This document shows positions 1 through 12,705 of a DNA stretch of 64,000 nt, piece after piece. Location: contig CM031866.1 of NCBI GenBank assembly GCA_018697195.1, positions 12,975,879 to 13,039,878 of the forward strand, in the 5' to 3' direction. Position numbers and translations under genes: made by a program. The notes beneath the pieces are model-generated. The model was given only the letters and a program-made list of their open reading frames with translations. It was not told the origin of the DNA and ran no database searches. Every line of letters starts with the position of its first letter. Position 1 is the stretch's first letter. This stretch comes from Certhia americana. Its lineage: Eukaryota; Chordata; Aves; Passeriformes; Certhiidae.

Positions 1-3000
1 ATCATTAACAATCAGCTTGACTTCCAGATTCCGGACAGAAAGTGTTTAGGCTTAACAGTGTTCTTCTCTGTACATCTGGCTTCAGGTAATTTCATTAGCA
101 ACTAGAAAGCCAGAGGCAAACATATTCCTAAAAGATATTAAGTGAACTTCAGAGTACTTAACTTCATGTCCAAATAGCAGCTGTGTACAGCCTAGAAAAG
201 TGAAAAGTTGTAAAAGAACTATGACCTGAGCCTCTCTGATGGTGTTTTAATGTTACCATGACTGAGATAACCATACTCAAAAAATAACTAAGTTTGTTTT
301 ATTTTCAAACTTATTTTTCTTAATAGATTTGTAACATTACAGTCTCTGGCTACGAACTTCACTACTGTCATCATTTTCACTGATGCTCCTCTGTTCCAGC
401 TCTTCAATATTTGTTTTTAAATAAACACAAAGGAGGTCCTTTCCTGTGTGGTCTTATTTGGTCTGATAATAAACACATCTTCCTTCATGATCATTTCCCT
501 CCTTTGCCCTGTCTATACACAGTGATGCTCCCCACAGGCATGTGGTATGTTGGGCTGTGGAAGAGCAGTGTTACACACCAGGCTTCTAAAAAAATTGCAG
601 TTGAAGGAGCTCTGGAGGGCTTCATCCCACAAACCTTCCTCCTACAGTGACTTCGGGAAGTTTTTCACTGTCAGAACAATCCTGTCTTCTGTAGGGCAGC
701 CTTATCAAAAGCAGTGTCTAGCACAAAGGCTCTAGTGCTACCTCAGCTTCATTGTTATGGAGGAAGAGGACCACCAGCCTATCTAGGAGGGGTTCAGTGC
801 TGACTAAATGTATCCAGCAGTTCTGAGAGCCAGATAAAAGCTTAGACTGAAAAAAAAAATAAAACCTATTGTAGCATTTAAGGATAAGGAGATACCTCAG
901 ACATGTAACTTGTCTGCTGAGCATCTCTGGCCAACAGGTATTAGATACATACAGAAGAGGTGAATATAAGTTGAGGCTGTTGCCATAAGCATTTACCTGT
1001 CAAAGAGAAGTTCCTGATGAAAGGCAGCCCTTTAATGAATACTTTTTTCAACACTGCAGGACCATCTAGATTATTTTGCCAGTTATGTATCAAAAGCCTT
1101 TTGATACATACAAAACAGCACTTTTAAGTATTAATAATAGCCTCAGATTTTTTTAAACAAAGCCTGTTTTTAAGTTTCATTTGAACAGGATGTTGTTTAT
1201 CACCATTACTTACTGTATATTTTTTTCAAGACTGACACAGTACTATAAATGCTACAGAAACATTATTATGACATAAAATATGCATTACAAGTCTGATGAG
1301 AATGGAAAGATCACATTAATTCTGAACATTTTGTTTATCTGTCTCAGTCTTGAATAAATGGACTATGTATTCATCTGGCTGCTTGTTTATTTGAATGTCA
1401 TAATTAGGACATTTAGAAAATCTTAACAGCTCTTAAAGTAATTTGTAAGAACAAGGCCTATTGTGTTTTCACAGAGGTGTGCCTTCTTCAGTCAGCAGCA
1501 GAGTAAGCATGAAATGGAGCAAGCAAATGCAATGCACATAGGAAATACCACCCTCACTCAGGTCCTCTGTGCCCAAGTGGTGAGGACAATGATTAGGATG
1601 GAAGGACTGAGTGATGACATTTTTTTTGCTATTTGTGTGATGCTAAGCACAATGACCAGGCCCCATAGCACTAAGATGATAATGACCACAGCTTTCCTGT
1701 ACTACCCCATCATAATCCTTGATCCTGAAATCAGCCCTCTGTTGTAGGGGAGACCTATTTACCTGCACTATTTTTGCAGTCCCTGATCTCTCTGAGAATG
1801 CTAATATAATAGAGTTTATAACTGATGTTGAGTGTGAAGGCTGGTTTTGGTGACTGGATGGATTTCCAGTAAACTCAGATCACTGTGTTCCAGGCACACA
1901 GTTTCAGTTCTGTGTTACCTTGAGAAGCATATAGCAGAAGCTTACTAAAGGAAGAAAGTGATTCTTTACATTTTATACTGAAAGCACAAAACTTAGTTAC
2001 ATCCAGAGATACAAGACCCTTGTACTAATTACACCAATAGTCACAATATTTGAAAACTGTAGCATACTTGGAAAGGACATCTGAGCAGGACTACGTTTGT
2101 ACCCATTATGAGGCTCAAAGTGTCCTAATTATGTTGTTTGTGTACACTTGAAAAACTTCATGCTGCTTGTGGACAGGATGACTAGTATCTCTAGGGAGCA
2201 TCATGGAAAGGTCAAGTGTATCTCACCAGACCATCAAAAATCCCTAGGCTTTTAACAAACACATTAATTCATGTTGAATAGCTCACATTCCAGCTATAGT
2301 TCTATTTTTAGGTTATTTGTTGTGCTTATATAAAGAAGTGCCACCAGTTGTGAAGTATTTTTAAAGACACAAAGGTAGCTGTTCTCTTCTTTGCCAGAGG
2401 CAGTGGGGGAAGATGCTGCTTCCACTACACCACCATCTGCCAGCTAATGGAGCTGCAGGAAAGGAGCCAGAACATGGCAAAGTGACCCACACTGGAATGT
2501 GAGCTAAATGTTCCACAGTGAGCTGGGGAGCTCCTTGTTAAACTGATTGGTTGTTTTGCCCCCGGAGAACCTTAATAAAATCTTGACAGCAAAGCAAATG
2601 CTCATTACTGAAAGAGCAAAAGAGCACATCAGAATATCTCAGGTCAGCAATGACTTGGTATTATGGTTTACTCCTTAGTCAATATCTGAAATTTTCCTAA
2701 GGGACCTTTTACTATTGCAGTGTTGAAAGGCCAAAAAAATAGAGAGGCAAAGTTTGCCCATGAAAATCAGAACAGCCCCTTAAAATGACTTGCATATCCA
2801 GAATACTGCAAAAGTACTCTACAAAATGGTGGAGACAGCCACCAGGCAGAGCTGTGATAAGGACTTCTAATGGGCAAGAATTGCAATAACATTTTGAATT
2901 TGGCAGCCAAGTTATGGAAACCTACACAAACTGTTTTCCTCAAGATTCTGGGAAAAAGCTTTCCTATGAAGGCTGGGTGATGTTTTTCTGTATACCCACA

Positions 3001-6000
3001 TTCAGAATAGACTAAATACAAAGCAGCAGGGACAAAGCAGGCTGCTGGCATGAATGAAGCATAAGGAAGCATGATTGTTTAAATGATAGCTAGGCCAAAA
3101 TTATGGGCTCTACTAAAGAAGACAAAACTGGATCTTCCTCCAGAATTTATTTTGTGTGTTTCTTTTATTCACTAGAAAGCTTCACAATAAACCAAGATAT
3201 TGTCCTGTTCAATTCTTCAAAAGACAAAACTAGAACTGTAATGAGGTCAAATTTTCCTCTTTTGAGCCTCTGATAATAGAATTAAAGCACACCATGTGAT
3301 ATTTTACATTTTTCCCCTATTAATTGCCTCACCAGCAGCCTTGAAAAGTCTGTATCTTCTCGGTATTAAAGTTATTGCCTTAAAACAGCAGAGAAAACAG
3401 AAACACTACACCATGGAGGACAAAGTGTTTAAAATATGCCAATGTATTGACATTTTCTGGTTTCTAGTCAGTTTATATATTGGTGTTACAGTAAGCAAAT
3501 TTAGGAACCCAGGAGTTGCAAAGAAAGTCCATACAAAAAGCCTCTGAATTAAACAGAACACATGGCCAGAAAATATCTTCCAGAGACCAAAGAGAAAAAA
3601 ATTAAGCAAACCAGGCAATAAAAAGATCACTTGAGACACGTGTTCTATGTCCTTGTCATCTTGGGAACACTACGAAAATGAAATATTATCAAAAGACTTG
3701 ATTATACTATGAGAAAAGGTAGCCTAATTGTGCAGACTACTACCAAAAGCTGTATATAAATGTATAGCCTTAGCACATTGCCTAATGCTGCTACAAAGTG
3801 GCATTTGATTTGTGGGACCACAAGTTCCTCATCACTAATTCCTTTTTTATCAGCTCGTGATTTTTAATCAGAGCAATGTTTCCACAGTTCCCTTCACCAA
3901 TAGAGAATTACATATACACTTAAGCATATGCTTATGAGAAACAGGATTGCCACCTCATCACTTAATTACTTGATAGGAAATTATGTTTAGACAAAAGATA
4001 TAATGAAAAATTAATGCGTTCCCAGGACAGCCGAAAACAATGCTGCAGTGCAACCTGCGTATTTGTGATCCAGAAGTTTATTTTGGTTTGCCTTACTTTC
4101 AGAGAAAAACTTAAAACTCAAATCAGATCAGTCGTTCTCACAAATTTGCCTTTGCTTTTATAACAGAAATTAAAAGCAAACATTCATGGTTTGAAGTACA
4201 TATAAGAGTATGAAAATATACGCCAAAATTCTCTGAGTTCTACAAAGTATCAAAAATACTCTTACCCATGATTTTAAGTTCACAGAAGAAAATAAAAACA
4301 GTGCTCTAGAACCTGAGTTGTATCAAATTGACTGAGTATATCCCCAAATTCAAGACATGCATTAGAATGTTTAGAATCCCTAAAATCTGCCCAACCCTTT
4401 GGAGCTGACTGTAGGGTGATGGTTTTGAACTGCAGTCACAATTTATTGACTAGGCTCATGTTTGCTATAGAAATTGATAACAGGGCAATAATTTCAGACT
4501 TTATTACCCCTGAAAGCAAGTCCACTGATTTTACCAAGTTTGAAATCAGGTTCTCCATGGGTGCACATAAAAACCTCTGCCTGCTTTCTCTATCGTGATA
4601 TTTCCTAGGGTATAACTGCATTTTCTTGGGGATTTGCACACTTCAAGGAAAACTGGTCATTCCTTTCCTACTAAATTGTTTTGATCTAGACTTACATGAA
4701 TTACTTGCATACTTCTGTATTGTGCATTTACAATCATGGCAACAAAAATTATGGAGTCAATATTTAATCTGCTTATCTCATGGTAATAGCCAAAACTAGT
4801 AAAGTTTTACAGCAGTAAAGAATGCCTCAGAATAGTGTGCTTCAGTTAAATTCTTTGGAAATGTACAATACTTAAAGTAGTTGCCAGCATTTCCATTGAC
4901 AACCCAGATTTAGAAAACTATAAACAGAGAGGGAAACATTTTTAAAAGCTAACCTTCAGCAGATAGCCCTCACTTGAAAGTAATTTGTACCTTTTATAAA
5001 CATTAGCCCATAAAGACACGATGACATGTTTTAGTCTCAGTGAAACACATGCAGAAAATCTTGACACAGTTTACTTAACCCCTCTTATATATGTAAACCA
5101 TATTTGACCTCCTCCAAGATACTTTCAAATACCACATTCACTCTCTCATTGGGGAAAATACCGAACCAGTGCTTTCAGGATTATGAATTGATTATAGTTT
5201 TCAGGTCTTTTTGAGTTCAAATCCAAGCGAGCTAATCAATTCAGTTTTAAAATATAAGTGATACAAATTTATATCTCATTTCCTAGTTTGAATTGATTTC
5301 TAAAAACTAACCTACACTTTACCTTTGAATTCTTCAAAAGTCAAGGCCACAAATCAAGTACTGTCTGTTCAACATGAAATGAAAAGTTCATCCCAAGCTG
5401 TGACTAAAAATCAAGTGTTGTGGATATTTTTTTTAAAAGGCCTACCCATCATCCAAGAGCAAGGCTAAGAAGAAAATAGAACTGCCTATTCAATGTTTGA
5501 GTGCCCATATTGCAGAAAGCAAGCCACAAAAAGAAGCCAGGTGCCTGGTAAAATACACAGGGCCCAGAGGGATCCCTAAAACTATGACTGCTTCTGAATA
5601 AAAAATTCAAAATCTGTCATGTTTCTTGAAAGAGCTGTAAGGCCATAGAAACCCAGGGAAACAAAGCAGAGATCCCCATCAGACCTGACCTCCTCTCTTT
5701 TTCAGCCTGACCAGCCATACTTGCTAAAAGGCAAAGGAATCAAGATGCATCTATGGTCAAAAGGGAGGGAAGAAAACTTGGAGCAAACATTTTTTTAATA
5801 TTGGAAGTGCTAAAGCCTTCGGCTGAATGCACATACCTGTGTCCTCAGGCAGCTGAGTAGGATTTGCTGCCTAAAAAAAGCTGCAATTCTCCAGAGACAA
5901 TAGCACACTCCTTGCATGCCTGGCTGAAGATATTCCTTTGGGTTTCAGGAGTTACCCAGACTTATTAACAAGTCTTCAGCTGGGACTTATGAGCCTGACC

Positions 6001-8604
6001 TGTTCCAGTAGTTAATTGGCCAAGGAACACCTGCTGGCACCCTGCCCACAGCAGCCTTTGGCTCCAGCTGGGGGCTGGGCTGTCCTGAAGTAACTTTTCT
6101 GTTCCCATCACAAGGTACAAATCCTGTTACTTGTTGCTACTATTTAAAATTCCTGATTAAGCAAGTGAAGGCTGAATAATTACGGACTCCAGCACCTGGA
6201 AGGTCTCAGCCCTGCATTTCAAAATGAGTACCACAGACTAAAAGCCCTCCTCTGCAAATAGATCTCATGGACATGAAAGCCTCTTTTTGTGCAAATTAAC
6301 ATCTCCAAACTGCCACAGACAGGAGTCCTGCAGCCAAACTTCCTCCCTTGCAGTCATCACCATGGCCTACTAAAGGAAAACTTATATGATTTAAAACTAA
6401 CTTTTTGGCTGTCTCAGATAATCTTGAGATTTTTAAGCAGCTCTAGTTGAGTGGCACATTACACACAGGAGAGCTTAGTCCCCAAAAAACCCTGGCACTG
6501 GTTTGTTCTTTTGCCTGAGTTTGTCTTGAGCAAAATACCGCAGCATCTGTCACAGTTTGAGCACACAGAGCTGGTTACATTTGTGCTTAAGATGTGCACA
6601 TGAGCCTCACTATTCTGGCAGGTAACCTGTATTTGTTGAACTTAAAACCAATATAACTAGGCTAGTAAAAGCATTTCAGTGTAGAAAAAGCCATTTCACC
6701 CAAAGGAGGAAAAAAAAATAGCCAAGAGATAGTTCCTAAATTCTCTGTATCCTTAACCACGGTTGCCTGCTATTGATGCTGCTGCGCTGTTTTCTGGGCA
6801 AACATGTGGGCTGCATTCTGCTGAAACAAATTCAGCCAAATTTCAGCCAAGCAGGAAAATGTTTTGACCAAACTACACAAATCTGCAGTGGAGAAAATGG
6901 TCTCATGCTGTGAACTATCCTATAATTAAACTTGGGAGCAGTCTACAAAGCAATGTGTCAGAATTCAGCATCACTGAAACATCAGAGAGTGCCTGGTGGG
7001 TTGTCATTTTTCTAGAGAAACACATTCCATGGGCCACAGATGAGTGAATCAACATAGATCTGTGGCCTTAGATGAACCCTGAATGTCCCCAAAACCTTGC
7101 CAATGCAGGCCAAAGCCCCAAGTCACCAAAGCACAGATTTAGCTTTATGTCAACCTGACTTAAAATGTTTACATTCAGCATTTGCTGAATAGGAACAGCC
7201 TTCAGAAAAAAAACTGAGATTCAGTATAAAAAGATTGTGCCTTCATCTGGCATTTGAAGATTTCACAGGATAGAAATCTGGACAATGTCTTAGAAAAAAT
7301 AATAAAAATTAACAGTTCAGCATCAGACAGAGAATGTTCTGCTGGGACTGTGTTCATGCCTGTTACTCTGTTTCCAATTAACTTGATTTTAGAGCAATGG
7401 ATGCTCTCCAAAAATTTACATAAATAACAAATACAGTGAAAAGTACTGATTTCCTGGGGTGTTTTAATTTAACATTAGCCAGATGCATTTGCAATAAAGG
7501 CTGAATTCAAAGTCTGGTGCCTTAAAGCATTTAAACAATTTACAATGGAGAACTTCCTATCCAGAAGGAATCTGCCCCAAGAGATTCATATGCCTGCTTC
7601 TAACTATTCAATATTTTAAAAGCTTATAGCCAGGTCAAGCCCTATGGTGCGTTCATCCATCACTGGTACAAAAATACTGTTATCATGTTTCCCAAGAAAT
7701 ATGTATTTATAAATGTTCCCCTTAGCATAAGCTGCAGGGCCTGCTGAGGTACAAAATCTATTGAAGTGGATTTCCCCTGAAGGTGGTATCCTCCTATTTA
7801 GATACCCCCCAGGTACTCTGTGCCTTTGGCTCCCAGATCTCCCAGTGTTCCACAGTGGTTGGGGAGCTCTGGGTGAAGGGGAAAGCAGACACAGGGGTAA
7901 ACTGAGCCAGGGAAACTCATGCTTGGAAGAGCACAAGCAAAGAGCAGGGCCTGGCAGAGATGGGGTAGGGAGTCCAATCTACTGGGTCATGCTATCCCCC
8001 AGGAACAAAGGGAAAAATTTCAGGCAACAGGAGTTTGGAGAGCAAAGGTAGGGATGAACTTTCATAGAGATAGATACAAATATTCAGGTCTTGGCAGGCA
8101 CTACTTTGGAGATTCATCTTCCCTTTCAGATATATCTATACATGACTACTCTTTTGGCACCCTCCTTAATCATTTCAAATCAGACTAGTCATATACTTTG
8201 CATGCAAGCCAAGGTATTATACACTGAAAAAGGGAGAGTATATTTTAATAGATTCATGGGATTCACTAAGAACCACTAACTTTTCATGGAAAACTCTGAG
8301 TCTGCTGAGAGCCTATATTTTTTCCTTCTTCCCTGTTCTTTATTAAGGAGATTTTCATGACAGCAAGTTGTTTTTTTTTTTCTTGAAGTTCAATTTCTTC
8401 TTCATCTAAAACCACAAGCTGCTGACTATGAAATTGCAATTCCTCATGATGAAAGAGAAAACATTTGCAATAAGACAATAAAAAGGAAGACTGTTTAAGG
8501 CCAGAAGGAAGCATCAAGTTTTCAAAACAAACAAGATATGGTGCTTGAAGGTATAAAAAATACATTTTCTGAAGATTTATAAGGATAACTGGATCTTTAC
8601 ACAA
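1..8604. other. AT-rich single-copy DNA, no supported gene
   Basis: About 8.6 kb of AT-rich sequence with only short, chance-like open frames on both strands. No CR1 fragment, satellite, tRNA-like fold or splice-bounded coding segment could be defended. AATAAA-type hexamers (for example near 2573) occur at the rate expected for this composition and have no transcript evidence. A T11 run at 8371-8381 gives a Lys/Glu-rich frame on the minus strand, treated under findings. It is best read as intergenic or intronic sequence. Confidence 0.6.
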
Positions 8605-9034
8605 CGCTGGTATTTTCTGGCACTTTTTCTGTGGCTTTCTGCAAAACCCTTAACACTGGAAGAACTGTCTTGATTTCTCCTAGTGCTTTCTGGTAATTAC
8701 ACCAGTCCATTTCATCCATATTCCTGATCCTTTCTAGGAATTAACCTTCTGCTTTCAAGCAATTCTTTCACTGCTTCCTAGGAATTTTCCCGCTACTTTC
8801 TAGGGCTTCCCTTGCATTTTCCTGATACTTTCTAGGAATGTCCTGTCTGTTTTCTGGGTATTTTTCCTACACAATCTTCAGAGTGTTCTAGGAATTCACA
8901 TGCTACTTTCTGCAGATGTTCCTGATGTTTTCTAGTACTTCTCTCCCCGCTTTCCTTCTTTTTTTTTTTTTTTTTTTTTTTTTTTCCCAGCTTTCTGGGC
9001 ATTCCCTAAGTCTTTTCTGTGAATCTCCTGTCAG
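8605..9034. repeat. Diverged ~21-22 bp pyrimidine-rich minisatellite with TTCTAGGAA core
   Basis: Roughly fifteen imperfect units, mostly 18-34 bp long, follow one another. Each has the form TTTCCTGCTACTTTCTAGGAA with substitutions and small insertions. The core TTCTAGGAA is intact at 8732-8740, 8830-8838 and 8886-8894, a 10-bp version TTCCTAGGAA lies at 8775-8784, and TTCTGTGAA lies at 9015-9023. The array is strongly strand-asymmetric, pyrimidines on the plus strand. It contains a 27-T tract at 8959-8985. Units are too diverged for recent expansion, so this looks like an old array. Unit boundaries were set by eye. Confidence 0.75.
8959..8985. repeat. Poly(T) tract, 27 T
   Basis: Uninterrupted run of 27 T inside the pyrimidine-rich tandem array. 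It could be a slippage-expanded part of the array or the poly(A) tail of a minus-strand retrocopy. No retrocopied gene body is recognisable on its 3' side in minus orientation, so simple expansion is preferred. Its length is likely polymorphic and prone to sequencing error. Confidence 0.85.
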
Positions 9035-9177
9035 CAGTAAGAGAAGGGATGCTTAGTGAAAGATGTGAGCAACCCCAGTGCAGACAGGACTGGGCCCCAT
9101 GGCAGCTTCTTGGTGTCAGCAGAGCAGAGCTGGGACAGTGGCTGTTCCATCAACAGCCCAGACACTGCCAGACAAAG
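9035..9177 (+). other. Exon-like segment, 47 open codons, strong donor
   Basis: A pyrimidine-rich stretch ending CTCCTGTCAG precedes it, and it ends CAAAG followed by GTAAGG, a strong splice donor. After two leading bases the frame is open for 47 codons, ending in residues PRHCQTK, with three cysteines and several tryptophans. It would enter in phase 1 and leave in phase 0. I recognise no domain. The acceptor tract is part of the adjacent pyrimidine repeat, which creates acceptor-like sites by chance, so this may be a non-coding RNA exon or a coincidence. Confidence 0.2.
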
Positions 9178-12100
9178 GTAAGGAGAAAGTTGTGTCCAAA
9201 ATCAGTCCAGGAAATCCAAAGGAGTATTCAGGAACAGTGGGAAACAGGGTTTGAAACAGGAACACCTATATGGTGTAGCTCACACAAGCACATTTTGGAG
9301 ATTAGTAAACATGCTCACTGAATAATTTCTGCATTCAATGTTTTGTAAAATAACCCTATTAGAAATTTTGTATTCTCTACAAAATGATGAACTGCTTTAA
9401 ATTTTTAACATGAGAAATTCTGAAATGTTAATTTCAGGATTTTCCAGTTATAATCCATTATAGGGATTGGGAGGTAGGGAAACTCTTTATTTTCCCCTCT
9501 GGAAATGCATGAGAATTTACTGTGATTAAAAATTATTTCATCATAAACTCATTTTGAAGGAATGGCTTCTTGAGTCGTACTTTCTTCTGTTTGCTACATT
9601 ACTTATTTACTGGTACTAAAATATTTAGACTATGCACTGTAACTTATTTCATAATTCCTGTCCATGTGGTAGAAAATAATTGTTAGAGGTTCTGTTACAG
9701 GAATCTTATACTTGCTGAAGTTGATTAATACAAATATTTGATAGGAGTTTTATTACTACTGATGTGTTACTAAGTTCCTTTGCTATTTATAGACGGCAGG
9801 CCAGCCACCGTTTTTTCAAAATATGTTTGAATGCCCTTGGATTCACATGAAGTCCAAGTTGATGTCTTGTGTAGGAGTGAAGAATGATTTTTAAGTGCTG
9901 TCTTGACATTTGAGGTGTATCCTCATTGCATAACAAAATCTGAAGCATATATTACACAAAAGCATATTTTTCCTAAGAGCTTCTATTTCTTTAAGTTTCA
10001 TTATTTATTATTTCATACTTAAAAGGTGGGGACCAGTAAGTATTTAGCACATACACAGACAAGAGAACAAACCTTCCTACACATAATTTGCCAGCTGCTA
10101 CACAAGCTGTTGAAATACTTGCGCATATAATTTTCACTGCTCTGTGTTGGATGCTAAAGGTTGGACATTCCTCACTACAAAATCACTACTAGAGACAGAA
10201 TTCTACAGCAGAGGACAGAATTATTCATCAGTATGAAATACACTGCAAATGCTCTTGCAATTCAAATGGTGAAGCAGAATCAGGACTCAAAAAAATTCCT
10301 GTGCCCCTGAGTTACATACAACTGGTTAGTTGAGATGTGTTATGCACTCAAACCATCTTCAAAGGATACTTGTCAGCTTCTTTAAACCTCAGACTCTGTG
10401 AACTATCTAACCAACATCTGATGTCCCCCAAATGCTGTTAAGATGTGAAGTATAAATGTTCTAACGAAGTTTTGCACTGCTTGTGAAGGACCTGTTTTTC
10501 TTGCAACCCCTATTATAGTATGAATTTGGAGTTTCTCTTTCATGTCTTAAGAACTTAAAACAAAAACGCAATATATGTAGTGATAGTTTTAAAATACCTG
10601 TTCTGGTAACTTTGATGCTATATTCTTGGGGGCAGTTGTTGATACAGTGTATGGGAAGGTGTTTAAAATTGTTTATGTAGATCTGGCTTAGGAGTCATCC
10701 TCACTGAGCTTTGCTACGGGTGCTCTAGAAGAGACAAAATCACTTCAATTCAGCTTCTGCTTATGGCCATCTAGAAAACCATGGAATGGCTTAGTCTCAT
10801 TACCATGAGGCTCTTGATGTATTTTCAAAGGCAGCTAAGAACATTATCTTTAGTAAATACAATTTCAAATTTCTATTAAAACCTCTCTGCAGACCATTTG
10901 TATTAGTCTACAGCAGACTGTAACCCACAGCACCAGCCAGCCAAGGTGCCAAATAAGTTATGCAAAATGTCTTCAAGGAACTGAGACAGTTTTGAAAATG
11001 ATAATTTTATTAGTATTCTCCTAAGATTATGGCTCTGCAACTAGGTCAGCAACTAAAAATCAGTGACAATCTGCAAAAATGTATAGACCTGATGCTGTTT
11101 TCATTTGCAATGTGATAAATCAGGAGTAAGCCAAATGAAAGCATTAAGGTTGCACGAATGCAAAACTCACATAAGTGAATGGAAAATCAAGGCAGCATTT
11201 CTACTGAATTGTCTATTTTTCTCTTCAGAATGCATACTGAGAATACCTTAAACTTTCTAACATGTACATATGAAATAGCTGCAATACCTAATTTGTAATC
11301 CTCTCATTTCATATTCGCATGATGAATATAGATTGTCACAACAGAAGAAATGTCCACAAACACATGTGACTATTTTTTGTTGTCTACAGAATTCATAAAA
11401 ATGAATAGTATACAAGACAGCATTTTTGGCATATGAATATGCTTGCCAGGATTTAGGACAAAACATTTCCTTGCCAAACTCTCCTCCTTTCCAAAGTCAT
11501 AAACAAACATCACAAAATAGTCTTACATAACTGCCAACCAGATTTTCTCTTTTAAATCTAATTCATTCTTTGTGCTATAGACAAAGCCATTCTGTTTACC
11601 ATGTGTCTTCTCATCCTCACTGAATTTGATTACACAAGCTCTTAATTTAAAGACCATTGAAATCCATAGAAACATTCATATTCATTACAATTTTTTTTTC
11701 CACTTGAATTAGAAAGACAGAGCAAGAAAATCTCATATAATGTGGCCTTCTGTAGATTATCAGTGCAGCCAGTGGCAGATCTGTGAAGAACTGGGTGCTC
11801 CTCACTTGTCCCTGGGAGACATGGAGCTGGCCATCTATTGCAAACCAGTACTGCCAGGATTTGAGTCAAAGGCACTTTCTGTTTGCTTTCCCTGTTTGTT
11901 CTGTAATGCACACAGAGGATGGAAGATGGTTTATGTAGGCTTTGGGAAATAACATGAGCTACAGTGGTCTAAGAGGTTGCTGCCTTCACTTCAATAAAAC
12001 TGCACACCTGTCAGCACATAAACTGAGCCTTCAGCTGCACCTTTCTAAATAAAATCCTTCCTCCCACACAGTTCCAATCAGCAAAGAACTTTCCAGGAGA

Positions 12101-12518
12101 GGTTAGTTTAAAGAAATTACTATACTCTCTGTCTCCCCTTTTTTCTTTTACAGAATTAATTATTTTTAAAATAATAAATTAAATAAATTAAATAACAAAT
12201 ACATTCTTTTTCCCTAAATTTTAAGACAAATGTCTAACCATTTCACTTCAATTAATGGATTTCTAACAGCCAGTTAGATATCACAGTCTATTATTAATTA
12301 TTGAAAAAAAAAAAGTATATTATGCAGAACCTAGATTATCTGGAACATCAGATAAAACATCAGTGTTTTTAAAAACTAAAACCACCAGAGTACTTATTTT
12401 TTTCAAATTTTGCAGGGCAGAGTTATAGCTCCAAAACTCATGGAGAGATTCTTCAGAGACAGTCTCCAAGAGACAGTGCTGTTCACCAGAATGGGAAATA
12501 ATGCCCTGTATTTCAAGG
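9178..12518. other. AT-rich single-copy DNA, nothing recognised
   Basis: No gene or recognisable repeat was found in this stretch. A very AT-rich patch at about 12,140-12,220 is dominated by AATAAATTA-like words. Short open frames here have no supporting splice sites or domain features. Confidence 0.6.
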
Positions 12519-12705
12519 AACCACAGAATGGTTTGGGTTGGAAGGGGCCTCAAAGATCTCCTAGTTCCAACCCCTCTGCCATGGGCAGGGGCACCTTCCA
12601 CTAGACCATGTTGCTGAGAGTTCCATCCATCCTGCTTTTGGGATGGAGAATCCTCAGCTTCTCTGGAAAACCTGTTCCAGTGCCTCACACGCTGAAAAGA
12701 TGAGG
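12519..12705 (-). mobile_element. CR1 LINE 3' fragment, minus strand
   Basis: The block begins with the reverse complement of a CR1 3' end (ACCACAGAATGGTTTGGGTT, then GGAAGGGGCCTCAAAGATC) and runs through the usual segment (CCAACCCCTCTGCCATGGGCAG, here GGGCACCTTCCACTAGACC) to GAAAAGATGAGGTAAAAAAG. CR1 is the dominant avian non-LTR retrotransposon and inserts as 5'-truncated copies. Only the 3' untranslated part and the last bit of ORF2 remain, about 190 bp, so it is dead. The minus-strand open frame over 12,320-12,688 is partly this element and is not a gene. Confidence 0.93.

Noticed and set aside
5205..5235. tRNA B-box-like GAGTTCAAATCC
   Set aside because: No A box at the right distance and no T-stem pairing or acceptor stem, so neither a tRNA nor a defensible tRNA-derived SINE.
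12320..12688. 122-codon minus-strand frame
   Set aside because: Its first part is the CR1 fragment read through into flanking DNA; no independent gene evidence.
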